Assembly: GCF_964026445.1 (NCBI RefSeq)
Contig: NZ_OZ032150.1
Coordinates: forward strand, 496,001-560,000
From: Rickettsia endosymbiont of Cantharis rufa
GTDB taxonomy: Bacteria; Pseudomonadota; Alphaproteobacteria; Rickettsiales; Rickettsiaceae
Reading direction: 5' to 3'
Length of the DNA stretch: 64,000 nt
The translations under genes were made by a program, and so were the position numbers. Below, in pieces: positions 50,940 through 61,400 of the stretch. The notes beneath the pieces are model-generated. The model made no database searches and was not told the origin of the DNA. It saw only the letters and a list, made by a program, of their open reading frames with translations. The stretch's first letter is position 1; each line of letters starts with the position of its first letter.

Positions 50940-52618
50940 ATGAAAACAACTTTACCCGATCGATCTCTGCATATCCTAGTTAGACTTAATTATATAGTAA
51001 GCCAAATTTTAGATATTGCACAAAATAAAATCGCTATGATTACCTTATATGGTTCGTTTGCTAGAGGCGATTGGGTGCGTGATTTACCTAACGGTTATCA
51101 CAGTGATACTGATATTTTGATAATCCTGAAGAAAGGTAAATATAAAGGATATATTGCTTTAAGATTAAAAGATACAATATACACAAAATTAAAAAAGACA
51201 GGGGTAATAAAGCCTCAAATTATCCCATATGACTCACGCATATCAATAATTCTTGGTCGCCCCCCGTATTGCAGCTTAGCATGAATAATCTATAATCCTC
51301 AAACAGTAATAAGAGAGAATTATAGTTAAGGAGTTATGACAAGAATATATGTTAAGTGTAGATCAAGAATAGATGTTAAGTGTAGATATTATAACGACAC
51401 AGAAAAAGTAGTAAAGGCGGGATATTCAATTTCAAAACAACAGAGATATCAATGCAAGCAGTGTAATCGATATTTTTAACTGTAATATATTAATAATGCC
51501 TCTAAGCCTGGAGTCAAGGCTCAGATAGTAGATATGTCAATCAATGGCTCTGGAGTTAGGGATACAGTAAGAGTATTAAAAGTGGGTATCAATACGGTTA
51601 TCCGTGTTTTAAAAAAATCTAGCGTTAAAAAAGATAAATCATTCTATCAATACGATAGAAGTAATTATTGCTCTTGAAATAGATGAACAATGGCCTTATG
51701 TACAGAATAAATCCAAACAAAGATGGCTTTGATATTCTTTGGATAAGATTTTGTTAAAAGTAGTTGCTTATACTTTTGGTACAAGATGTGATAGCACATC
51801 AGAATCATTACTGAAAAAAACCGGAGGATTTTAAGGTTACTTTTTACTTTACAGATGGATGGGGAAGTTATGCTAGGTTATTAGATCCCAAAAAACACAT
51901 TGTTAGTAAAAAATATACTCAACGGATAGAACGGGGTAACTTAAATCTTAGAACAAGATGCAAAAGACTGGCACGTAAAACAATTTGTTTTTCCAAGTCA
52001 TTGGATATTCATGATAAAGTCATCGGAACTCTTATTGAACGTATAGCTTTTTAATATCCACATCTGCAAAATGGAGGTGCGACCAATTCTTGAATCAACA
52101 GATGAAGTAAATAGGCAGTTAGAAAAAGGACGTTATTTTTATACGGATATAAAAAAAGAAGGTATTCTTTTATACGATAGCGAGGAATTTACCTTAAGCG
52201 AAGCTAAAGATTTACCTTGGAGCGAGTTGAAAGAAATTGCTAAGGATTACCATAAAGAATGGTTTAAACATGCTAATGAATGTCTTATTGATGTTCATAA
52301 TATTTTACTAAAAGGTAATTTAAATAAATGCGCTTTTAACTACATCAAGCTACCGAAAGTTTGTATAGCACTATCTTATTAGTTTTTTCTAATTATAAAC
52401 CTAAATTGCATGATATAGAAGAATTAGGGAGTATGGCAAAAAATTATAATAGTAAGTTATTGCAAGTGTTTCCTATAGCAACTCCCGAACAAAAAGAATG
52501 TTTTGAGTTTCTTCAAAAAGCATATGTTGATGCGAGATATGATAAAAACTATAAAATTACAAAAGAACAGCTTTTATATTTAATCGATAGAGTAGAAAAG
52601 TTGAAAGAAATATTCTAA
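50940..52618 (+). pseudogene. MNT-HEPN type protein (nucleotidyltransferase plus HEPN), split by IS1-like copy 3
   Basis: ATG 50940 starts a minimal nucleotidyltransferase domain with GSFARGDW (G38-S39) and SDTDILII (D56 and D58). The frame meets IS1-like copy 3 at about 51255. After the element (52085) it resumes: STDEVNRQLEKGRYFYTDIK, LYDSEEF, and the HEPN part ECLIDVHNILLKGNLNKCAF, then LHQATESLYSTILLVF and VDARYDKNYKITKEQLLYLI after one frame change near 52340, ending at TAA 52618. MNT and HEPN domains commonly form toxin-antitoxin or nucleotidylation systems. Both the insertion and the frame change inactivate it. Confidence 0.78.
51255..52084 (+). mobile_element. IS1-family element, copy 3, with target duplication
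   Basis: About 830 bp with the same terminal repeats as copy 1. AATTCTTG occurs at 51248-51255 and 52085-52092, an 8-bp target duplication (one base is shared with the IS end). The insA part has the TAA codons; insB has TGA for a tryptophan (near 51731) and the A7 frame change near 51818. Confidence 0.88.
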
Positions 52619-52734
52619 AGAATCTGTGCAGCAAGAATTAATCAGTAAGGAGAGCGGGTGTTATTCCTATGAAAGGCTTGCTTGTGTAGATATCAAAACG
52701 TCATTGCGAGCAGCAGTAGGCTGCGTGGATATCC

Positions 52735-52863
52735 GAACCGTCATTGCGAGGAGCGAAGCAACGCGGCAATCCAGAAAAAGATTAAAAAAATTCTATAAAT
52801 CAGAATTTTTAACTGGATTGCTCCGTCGAGTTGCATTGTAATTCTTCTCGCAATGACGTAACT
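52735..52863. repeat. RPE, CGTCATTGCGAGGAGC type
   Basis: CCGTCATTGCGAGGAGCGAA, AACGCGGCAATCCAG, core ATTCTATAAATCAGAATTTTTA, and the inverted end TTCTTCTCGCAATGACGTA. A partial second left end lies at about 52700. This repeat and the promoter at 52902 are all I see in 52619-52962. Confidence 0.75.
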
Positions 52864-52901
52864 TTTTCTAGGAAATGCCAAATAATAATTGACGGTAGTT
52901 A

Positions 52902-52930
52902 TTGACAAGTTTAGGAAAAAGTTTTATATT
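52902..52930 (+). promoter_or_regulatory. Strong promoter with repeated box upstream of a small conserved gene
   Basis: TTGACA at 52902-52907 and TATATT at 52925-52930, spacer 17. A 16-bp direct repeat ACAAGTTTAGGAAAAA (52905-52920) and ACAAGTTTAAGAAAAA (52935-52950) spans the spacer and the start region, 30 bp apart, about three helix turns. Confidence 0.6.
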
Positions 52931-52962
52931 CCTCACAAGTTTAAGAAAAAAATTAATAGTAT

Positions 52963-53178
52963 ATGTCTAAAGCTAAAGCAAAAACCGCTTCCAAAAATAA
53001 CCCGACATCTAGGGAACAAGCGAAAGAATATTTTCATAACGGTCAGAAAATCAAACCGGTAAAGCTTATTGCTGCTCAAAATTCTTTTCTCGCTGCCGAA
53101 TATGAATCTTCCGGAGATTTAGTCGTAGGGAGTCACGGACAACCGTTACCTTGGGGGCTAGTTAAAAGTTTATCTTAA
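52963..53178 (+). CDS. Small conserved alphaproteobacterial protein, function unknown
   Basis: 71 residues. The block TSREQAKEYFHNGQKIKPVKLIAA and the end SSGDLVVGSHGQPLPWGLV recall a short family seen widely in alphaproteobacteria, without a known role. It is basic at the N-terminus and lacks a membrane segment. It has the clearest consensus promoter of the window and lies 36 bases before tRNA-Ala. Confidence 0.6.
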   Translation: MSKAKAKTASKNNPTSREQAKEYFHNGQKIKPVKLIAAQNSFLAAEYESSGDLVVGSHGQPLPWGLVKSLS

Positions 53179-53214
53179 TATTTTCACTTCCAAAGACCTC
53201 ACCAATAAATAATC

Positions 53215-53289
53215 GGGGATGTAGCTCAGGGGTAGAGCATCTGCTTTGCACGCAGAGGGTCAAGGGTTCGATTCCCTTCATCTCCACCA
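53215..53289 (+). tRNA. tRNA-Ala (TGC)
   Basis: GGGGATGTAGCTCAGGGGTA, anticodon arm CTGCTTTGCACGCAG with TGC, T arm AGGGTTCGATTCCCT, acceptor CATCTCC, discriminator A and encoded CCA. Confidence 0.96.
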
Positions 53290-53570
53290 GTTCCTATAAG
53301 TGTTTCAAAGCTTTTTGAAATTCAGCAAAAACCTTAAATACTCCCTGTATGTTTCAAAATGTCTAATTTTTATATTAAATCTCTTTATAAACCCCGAATT
53401 TTAAATATTATAACAACTAACTTTGTATTCTTCTTAAAACAACCTCAACTCATCTATTCATACCTCTAATTAAATTTCTATTGCATTCTTAAAACTCTCC
53501 ATTTAGATTCTATCTATAAGCTAATTTTTAATAAAATATTAGATTTATAGAATTTAATAAGGATATAATT

Positions 53571-53795
53571 ATGTTTAAATTGAAAGTACCGCAAGAAGTA
53601 GCAGCAACAAAAACGCCGCATGAGAGATTAATAGAATTTCTAGAAAAAAGAGGATTACAGGTGCAAGCTGATAGCCTAAGAAAGGACGGTACAACTCTTT
53701 ATCTTTATGGTAACCAAATAGGGGTTGAAGGTGCGAAATTAATTGCTGACTCTCTTAAATCTAACTCTACCTTGTCAACAGCGGTCGAAAAATGA
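53571..53795 (+). pseudogene. Leucine-rich-repeat gene truncated by IS1-like copy 4
   Basis: ATG 53571 encodes MFKLKVPQEVAATKTPHERL, a helical lead, then TLYLYGNQIGVEGAKLIADS, one LRR of the ribonuclease-inhibitor type, and LKSNSTLSTAVEK before a stop at 53793-53795 at the IS edge. Proteins of this kind usually have many repeats, so most of the gene is missing. The IS copy has no target duplication here. The spacer 53290-53570 is AT-rich with no other feature. Confidence 0.6.
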
Positions 53796-54626
53796 GGTCG
53801 TGCCCCCGTATTGCAGCTTAGCATGAATAGTCTATAATCCTCAAACAGTAATAAGAGAGAATTATAGTTAAGGAGTTATGACAAGAATAGATGTTAAGTG
53901 TAGATCAAGAATAGATGTTAAGTGTAGATATTATAACGACACAGAAAAAGTAGTAAAGGCGGGATATTCAATTTCAAAACAACAGAGATATCAATGCAAG
54001 CAGTGTAATCGATATTTTCAACTGTAATATATTAATAATGCCTCTAAGCCTGGAGTCAAGACTCAGATAGTAGATATGTCAATCAATGGCTCTGGAGTTA
54101 GGGATACAGTAAGAGTATTAAAAGTGGGTATCAATACGGTTATCCGTGTTTTAAAAAAATCTAGCGTTAAAAAAGATAAATCATTCTATCAATACGATAG
54201 AAGTAATTATTGCTCCTGAAATAGATGAACAATGGCCTTATGTACAGAATAAATCCAAACAAAGATGGCTTTGATATTCTTTGGATAAGATTTTGTTAAA
54301 AGTAGTTGCTTATACTTTTGGTACAAGATGTGATAGCACATCAGAATCATTACTGAAAAAAACCGGAGGATTTTAAGGTTACTTTTTACTTTACAGATGG
54401 ATGGGGAAGTTATGCTAGGTTATTAGATCCCAAAAAACACATTGTTAGTAAAAAATATACTCAACGGATAGAACGGGGTAACTTAAATCTTAGAACAAGA
54501 TGCAAAAGACTGACACGTAAAACAATTTGTTTTTCCAAGTCATTGGATATTCATGATAAAGTCATCGGAACTCTTATTGAACGTATAGCCTTTTAATATC
54601 CACATCTGCAAAATGGAGGTGCGGCC
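53796..54626 (+). mobile_element. IS1-family element, copy 4
   Basis: 831 bp, ends GGTCGTGCCCCCGTATTGCAG and (reverse) GGCCGCACCTCCATTTTGCAG. It keeps CAA where copies 1, 2, 3 and 5 have TAA at the first insA nonsense site, but has the following TAA and the A-run frame change and TGA in insB. The 5' part shows a 23-bp tandem duplication (AGAATAGATGTTAAGTGTAG twice) as in the other copies. Flanks do not repeat. Confidence 0.88.
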
Positions 54627-54639
54627 AGGGACTTATACA

Positions 54640-55771
54640 ATGAAAAATATAACAAAACTACCGAATAGAGTCAAAGAGTTTTTAACAGAAACAGCTATCA
54701 GAGTTGCAATTAGCAGCGGTTTTATCAAGGGGAGAAGAGGATTAACCGGCTGTTCGTTTGCACAAGCATTAGTATTGGGTAATTTGAGTGATGCTGATTG
54801 TAACATAGAAAGAATGTGTCAATTATTACATGAAGAATCAGTAATAATAAGTAAGCAAGGCCTAGATTTCAGATTTAGTAACTCTGCAGTGGATTTTATG
54901 AGGAGTATGTATGAGAAAATATCGGTTTATTTGCAAATAGTTTTAAGCTTGATTGCGGGATATTACAGAAATTTAATAACGTTAAGTTACTTGATAGCAG
55001 CAATATAAAATTGCCCGACAATATGGAAAGATTATATAAGGGGCATGGGTCAGGATTTAAGGATCATGAGCGTAGAGTAAAAGCTTCGATCAAGCTGCAC
55101 ATTATATAATTATTCAACACAAACAATAAGTAACATAGATATTCTTGCGGGGGCACGATCAGATCAAGGTTATAAAGATTATTTACAGGATATTAATCCT
55201 AATGATTTATTGATAGCAGATTTAGGGTATTTTGTTCCTAAGTCTTTTAGTTCCTTAAGTGCTAAAGGCGCTTATTTTATTAGTCGTTACAAGACTGATA
55301 CTAATATATATGATAGAGCTAGAAATAAATTAGATTTACTTGAGTTATTAGAGAAAGTAACTTTTTGACAAGGTGATATTTTACTTAGCAAGGAATCATT
55401 ACTACCGGTTAGGATCGTCTGCCATAAGCTTACAAAAGAACAATCTGATATCAGGAAAAGGAAGGCGAATACACTTGCAAAAGCACGTGGCTATAAGTCT
55501 TCTCAAAGAAATCAAAATTTACTTGATTGGTCAATATTTATTACTAATATTCCTGAGAGTCAAGTCAGTATCAAGCATATAGCAACGATATATAGAGCAA
55601 GATGGCAAATTGAGTTATTATTTAGGTTATATAAAAGTCATTTTAAATAGAATCTCTTAAAGGAAAAAGTGATTCATCTAGGGCATTATGTGAGCTTTAT
55701 GCTAAGCTATGTGGCATTATAATTTTTCATGCTATATCTAACTGCCTTATATCAAAAATAAATCAGGAAGT
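54640..55771 (+). pseudogene. IS4-family transposase remnant between two IS1-like copies
   Basis: The N-terminal part (KLPNRVKEFLTETAIRVAIS, SFAQALVLGNLSDADCNIER) is open to 55008. Frame changes follow, with the DDE domain in pieces: LLDSSNIKLPDNMERLY, SDQGYKDYLQDINPNDLLIA, YFVPKSFSSLSAKGAYFISR, and the YREK-like RARWQIELLFRLYKSH. The C-terminus is cut at 55772 by the edge of IS1-like copy 5. At least four disruptions. Confidence 0.8.
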
Positions 55772-55772
55772 T

Positions 55773-56604
55773 GGTCGCACCTCCATTTTACAGATGTGGA
55801 TATTAAAAGGCTATACGTTCAATAAGAGTTCCGATGACTTTATCATGAATATCCAATGACTTGGAAAAACAAATTGTTTTACGTGTCAGTCTTTTGCATC
55901 TTGTTCTAAGATTTAAGTTACCCCGTTCTATCCGTTGAGTATATTTTTTACTAACAATGTGTTTTTTGGGATCTAATAACCTAGCATAACTTCCCCATCC
56001 ATCTGTAAAGTAAAAAGTAACCTTAAAATCCTCCGGTTTTTTTTCAGTAATGATTCTGATGTGCTATCACATCTTGTACCAAAAGTATAAGCAACTACTT
56101 TTAACAAAATCTTATCCAAAGAATATCAAAGCCATCTTTGTTTGGATTTATTCTGTACATAAGGCCATTGTTCATCTATTTCAGGAGCAATAATTACTTC
56201 TATCGTATTGATAGAATGATTTATCTTTTTTAACGCTAGATTTTTTTAAAACACGGATAACCGTATTGATACCCACTTTTAATACTCTTACTGTATCCCT
56301 AACTCCAGAGCCATTGATTGACATATCTACTATCTGAGTCTTGACTCCAGGCTTAGAGGCATTATTAATATATTACAGTTAAAAATATCGATTACACTGC
56401 TTGCATTGATATCTCTGTTGTTTTGAAATTGAATATCCCGCCTTTACTACTTTTTCTGTGTCGTTACAATATCTACACTTAACATCTATTCTTGATCTAC
56501 ACTTAACATCTATTCTTGCCATAACTCCTTAACTATAATTCTCTCTTATTACTGTTTGAGGATTATAGACTATTCATGCTAAGCTGCAATACGGGGGCGC
56601 TACC
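55773..56604 (-). mobile_element. IS1-family element, copy 5
   Basis: 832 bp in reverse orientation, ends GGTCGCACCTCCATTTTACAG and GGTAGCGCCCCCGTATTGCAG. It has the insA TAA codons, the insB TGA and an extra T in the A/T run near 56036. Copies 4 and 5 flank the IS4 remnant as an inverted pair. No flanking duplication is visible. Confidence 0.87.
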
Positions 56605-56707
56605 ACTTCTTTAAAAATTTACGAATAGCTTGGGTAAATTTTTGTTTAAAAGATAAATATAGGAAAACAAAAAAATCTACTTTATCTTCTCTTAAACTTA
56701 TAAACAC
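56605..56707 (-). pseudogene. Small ORF truncated by IS1-like copy 5, downstream of the antitoxin gene
   Basis: On the minus strand a GTG at 56707, preceded by AAGGA, opens VFISLREDKVDFFVFLYLSF and KQKFTQAIRKFLKK before the IS edge. It follows the AbrB-type gene by about 20 bases, where a toxin partner would be expected, but the piece is too short to assign. Confidence 0.35.
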
Positions 56708-56728
56708 TCCTTAACATGACGCGTATGA

Positions 56729-56917
56729 TTACTTGGACAGAGCCTTTACTAATGCTTGAAATTCTTTAATTTTATTTTTTAGAGGAATTAATGTTAATCC
56801 TTTATCAAGTATTAGCATTAACTGATCTCCTGAAGAAAGATGCAATTGATCACGAATTTTTGCAGGAATATTTATTTTGTCATTTTCAGATATAGCAACT
56901 CTGTACTCTGAGTGCAT
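56729..56917 (-). CDS. AbrB/MazE-type antitoxin-like DNA-binding protein
   Basis: 62 residues. EYRVAISENDKINIPAKIRD and GDQLMLILDKGLTLIPL form the swapped-hairpin AbrB domain. Antitoxins of the VapB/MazE classes use this fold. It ends in FQALVKALSK. No intact toxin follows; the next short frame is cut by an IS. Confidence 0.7.
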   Translation of the reverse strand: MHSEYRVAISENDKINIPAKIRDQLHLSSGDQLMLILDKGLTLIPLKNKIKEFQALVKALSK

Positions 56918-57063
56918 ATTCTTTAAATAGTTAAAATTAAATATACACCAAATATAAAATATTATAATTAAAACTACAATAGTAAAATATATTAAATTAA
57001 TTTTCTTTCACACAGCCTAAAGAGTTGGTATCATATGATGTTGCCGCAAAAAGAAAATATTAT

Positions 57064-58323
57064 ATGTTCAACCCAGCCCTTTTAGTTGCATTTTTTACAA
57101 CGATCATCCGTTATTACGATTATGCTTTATTCGGTTTATCGGCTAGTATTCTTGCACAAAGTTTTTTGCCTAATATAGAGCAGGATAAGCAGCTACTTGG
57201 TTTTTTTGCCGTTCTTAGTGCAGCTGCTATAGTACGACCTTTAGGGTCTTTAATTTTTGGATTTATCGGAGATAAATACGGACGTACTAAATCTATCAAA
57301 ATATCCATGTTCATAAGTAGCATTTCTACCGGATTAATTGCTATTACCCCTTCCTTTGAGATGATAGGTATTTTTGCTACAGTAATACTAACATTATGCC
57401 GAATGGTATTTTTAGCAAGTCTTGCCGGAGAAGTTGATGGAATAAAGGTTTATGTAGCTGAACAAACAGGAAATAATAGGAAAAATTTAAATATAGGGAT
57501 AGTTTCATGTTGTAGTCAAATAGGTGCATTACTTGCGGCTATAGCTTATTATTACGCTAGTAATCCCGGTATCCTGTATTTATGGCGGTTTAATTTTCTT
57601 ATTGGTGCAATATTCGGCTTATTTGCTATTTTGATGAGAAGATTTTTTAAAGAAAGTAGCGGGTTTTTAAGAGCGTCATCAAAAAGTACCGTGTGGCAAA
57701 TTATAAAAGATAATAAACTATCTTTTATAATAGCATTACTAGTAAATGGTGCCATCGGAGGAGCGTACCACTTTTTGGTAATTTTCTTAGGAGTTTTTTT
57801 AGCAAAAATAGCTTTTATAAATCATCCTGAAATAAAATTTATAAATATAGCTCTTATTATTACTTATGGAATATCAGCCGTTTTTGCAGGATTACTTGCC
57901 GATAAAATAAATCCTTTAAGACAGATTGCATGGGCTTTATTTGCCAGCATTATTGTTGCTTTAGGAATGCAAATAATGCTATATAAACAAATATTTAATA
58001 TTCTCTGTCCCGTTATATTAATAGGGCTTGCAGCATTTTATGCGGTGCCGCTACAAATTATTGTTCAATCTTTATTTAAGACTAATATTAAAATGAGGCT
58101 TTATAGTTTATCTCATTCTTTTGGTGGTATTATTCTATCCTCAACTACTCCTTTCTTTAGCATGTTATTATGGCAAAATTTTAAGTCGCTATCCCTAACT
58201 TTAAGCTTTTTCATATTTTTGCTTGTAATATTAACTAGTACAGTATTGGTTTTACGTAGAATGTTATCCTTGCATGGATCGAAAAACCTACCCGATGTCA
58301 TTCCTGCGAAAGCAGGAATCTAG
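57064..58323 (+). CDS. MFS transporter of the metabolite:H+ symporter (ProP-like) family
   Basis: 419 residues from ATG 57064, with 12 membrane segments. IIRYYDYALFGLSASILAQSF at helix 1 and RPLGSLIFGFIGDKYGRTKSIK as the MFS loop are like those of the paralogue at 33155. A longer reading from TTG 57025 is possible. The final eight residues (DVIPAKAGI) come from an RPE that also supplies the stop codon, so the natural C-terminus has been replaced. Confidence 0.85.
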   Translation: MFNPALLVAFFTTIIRYYDYALFGLSASILAQSFLPNIEQDKQLLGFFAVLSAAAIVRPLGSLIFGFIGDKYGRTKSIKISMFISSISTGLIAITPSFEMIGIFATVILTLCRMVFLASLAGEVDGIKVYVAEQTGNNRKNLNIGIVSCCSQIGALLAAIAYYYASNPGILYLWRFNFLIGAIFGLFAILMRRFFKESSGFLRASSKSTVWQIIKDNKLSFIIALLVNGAIGGAYHFLVIFLGVFLAKIAFINHPEIKFINIALIITYGISAVFAGLLADKINPLRQIAWALFASIIVALGMQIMLYKQIFNILCPVILIGLAAFYAVPLQIIVQSLFKTNIKMRLYSLSHSFGGIILSSTTPFFSMLLWQNFKSLSLTLSFFIFLLVILTSTVLVLRRMLSLHGSKNLPDVIPAKAGI

Positions 58324-58411
58324 AAATAGTCTTAATATTGACAAAATAAACACATAAAAAACTTATTTTTTTATGTGTTTTACTAGATTCCCGCCTACGC
58401 GGGAATGACAT
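58296..58411. repeat. RPE at the 3' end of the ProP-like gene
   Basis: TGTCATTCCTGCGAAAGCAGG and CCCGCCTACGCGGGAATGAC. Its interior differs from the other copies and holds a 14-bp hairpin at 58348-58380. Confidence 0.8.
58348..58380. terminator. Possible bidirectional terminator between convergent genes
   Basis: AAACACATAAAAAA pairs perfectly with TTTTTTATGTGTTT across a five-base loop. The A and T runs of the arms would provide a U-run on either strand. It lies between convergent ProP-like and sca4 genes. Confidence 0.4.
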
Positions 58412-58458
58412 AAACGAGTTACGCAGCAGACCCAAAAACAAGAATAACATCAATTGCT

Positions 58459-61400
58459 TTAGATATTTCTTCCGTCTTTACCGCGACCTGTAGGTTTTAT
58501 GCTAGGATTACTCGAAGATTTGGATTTTTGCTGTGCCTGTGTTCCAATTTGCCTCGCTTCTTTTGCTAAGTTTTCAAATTTGTCTCTTAAGCTTTGTGTA
58601 TTACCTTCCTTTATATGTATATCTTCACTAGCTTCTATATAAGTCTTAATTTGCCTTTTAGGTGCATTATCTTTAGATTGAGCATATTTAGAATGCTCTA
58701 TTGCGAATTTTGTACGAGATCTTATTAGCTCATTCTCTTTCCCTGTACCTTTCTGCTTCTCTTTCTTCCATTTATCCCATTCCTCCGGTGATGTCCAGTA
58801 TCTTGTTATGTTACTACCAAAGCCTTCTTCAAACTTATCTTTTAAGTCTTTTGTGTTATCTTTTAACTTAAAATCATGAGTTATTTCGTTAATATTCAAT
58901 TTTTTAGGTGTTGTATGATATATAGTATCTTTATCTTGAGTATATTGAGAATGTTTCTCTACAGTCTGTTTCTTTTCTTCTGTCCAGTATTTTTTGATTT
59001 TGCTATCAGAGTCTACTTCAAATTTTGCTATTCTATCTTTTAGACCGATAACTGCTCCTGTGGATATTTTAGGTTTATCTTGGGTTGATTGTTTAGTGTA
59101 TTTCGGAGTTGTTTCTTTAGATAACTCATCATTAAACAAGTCGCGTATTTTAGGTAAAACATTATCTATATTAACCTGTTTCGGAGTTGTTTCTTTAGAT
59201 AACTCATCATTAAACAAGTCGCGTATTTTAGGTAAAACATTATCTATATTAACCTGTTTCGGAGTTGTTTCTTTAGATAACTCATCATTAAACAAGTCGC
59301 GTATTTTAGGTAAAACATTATCTATATTAACCTGTTTCGGAGTTGTTTCTTTAGATAACTCATCATTAAACAAGTCGCGTATTTTAGGTAAAACATTATC
59401 TATATTAACCTGTTTCGGAGTTGTTTCTTTAGATAGCTTTTCATTTTGTAGCTCGGATATATAACCGTCTACTGCTTCTTTTAATTTGTCTAAAACGGCA
59501 CTACTTTGGGAAGGAGGCAACATTCCGGTATCATCCCACTCTAAATCATTGTCAGTAGTTAACATTCCGGTATCATCCCACTCTAAAGCGACATTATCGC
59601 TTCTACGCTCCTCACGAGGATCAGTTAGCTTATAATAATTTTTATTTAATATGCGAGGCTCACGTGTATTTTCACTCTTTTCATATTCCTTAATTTCTTC
59701 AAATATACCTAGTGTCTTGTAAATATTATCTATTTCCTCCTGAGTAAGTCTTTCATTACTTACTTCTTTTTGTTGGGTAGATTTTTGTAATTCTTTTATT
59801 GCCGTTAACTTATCTTTTGCTGTATTTGAATTTGATAAAATTTTCGCCTGCGCTAAATCAAGAGCCTCAATTAAATTAGTAGAGCTGCTTTTTCCAAATG
59901 TAGTAGACAGTTCTTCTTGACTTGAGCCGATTCCCGAATCAATAGAAGAAGATCTAGAAACATTATTAGATTTAGGATTAATATTTGCTTGTTGTGTATA
60001 AGATTTGCCGGCATCTATTAATATTTTATCAGTGAATTGTTCTAGTTCATTGAATGAGTTTTCCAATTTTGCAAAAAATTCTGTTGAGGAATGTACTATT
60101 GCCGGTGACAACTCAGGTACAGAATCTTCAGGCATAGTTTCTAAAGAAGGAGAATATTTACTTGTTTCTCTTTGTAGCACCGATTCATTTTGCTTTATTA
60201 AATTTGATATATTTTTAAATTTATTTGCTAATTCTTTAGATAATATATCAATCTTATTATCGTTATTACTTCCGGCATATAAGACTAGAGTCTCCTTTAT
60301 ATTTTGAGAGATATTATCTGCATGATCTATTAACAGCATCTTATATTGCAAATCTAATTCGCTTGAATTATCAGTATTACGAAAGTAATTTTTATTTACT
60401 GATATACTTTTACTGAGTATATCCTTAGAAGTTTCTATAAGTTCTTGTTCCCCTGCCTCTTCTTTATTTTTTAACTCCTCAAATAAATTTTGTAAACCGT
60501 CTGAAAAATCCTGAGCATTATCGAGGTATAAAAATTTACTTCTTATAATCTCTTGTGCTTTTTGATTGGAAGCTTGTTGAACTTTTTGTCTCTCTTTCAT
60601 TAATCCTAGAATGATATTTTTATCTAATGAATTAATCACATCATAAAAATTTTTCATTTCATCTAATTTTTCTCTAGGCTCCTTTATTTTTTGTAATCTT
60701 TCTCTTAATTCTTGAAATTTATCCCATTCATGTTGTTCAAGAAAAAATCCCGCTATTTTTGTATTTTTAGTATTAGGACTTTTTCCGCTACTCAGGATTT
60801 TATTTCTAGCTGCCTGTAATCTAGCGGGTTGATGAGAGTTAATATTATTAATCAAATCTAAAATTTCTTTTGATGTCTTATTAAATTCTTCGTTATTAGT
60901 TGGATTTTTGGTTGTCTCTTGAACTGCTTCCCTTAGCTTTATTATCTCTTCTTTAAGGTTAAGCTCTACTTTTTGTTGACCGTGTGTTATAGCTTGCTCA
61001 TTTTTTTGAGAGGTAAGTACTTTTGTATCTTGCTGTATATTTAAGTTCTTTTTACCTACTTTCTGAACAATTTCTTCCATCAATTGTAATAGATTAATAT
61101 TGTCTGTTATTTCTAGTCCTTGTTCTTTAGTGACCGGTAATGAATTACTTAGTCTTAATAATTCTGAAAAATCTGAGGGGGATACTAGGACGTCGAGTTG
61201 AGCCTTTGTTTTCCTACCTTTTTCGTCTTCCTTAAAGCCTTCAACTTTACCGATACTAATAGGTAGGTTTTTTAAATAAATTTCTTTCTGCCCCCCTTGT
61301 ATATTTTTATCATTTGCTACTTTGAAATTAGCCTTTTGCTGAGAAACATAAGGTCCTGGTGCTCTAGGATCTATTTTATTTATTAGAGCTTCTATGAAGT

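Noticed and set aside
52626-52841. A 71-codon frame before the small conserved gene
   Set aside because: It encodes the CGTCATTGCGAGGAGC RPE (ASLRAAVGC, VIARSEATRQS) and is not a gene.
59104-59415. Possible CRISPR array
   Set aside because: The units are contiguous without spacers, 78 bp long, and keep a reading frame.
58994-59464. A 156-codon plus-strand frame with four identical repeats
   Set aside because: It is the antisense shadow of the sca4 tandem repeat; the minus strand carries the long intact gene with a ribosome site.
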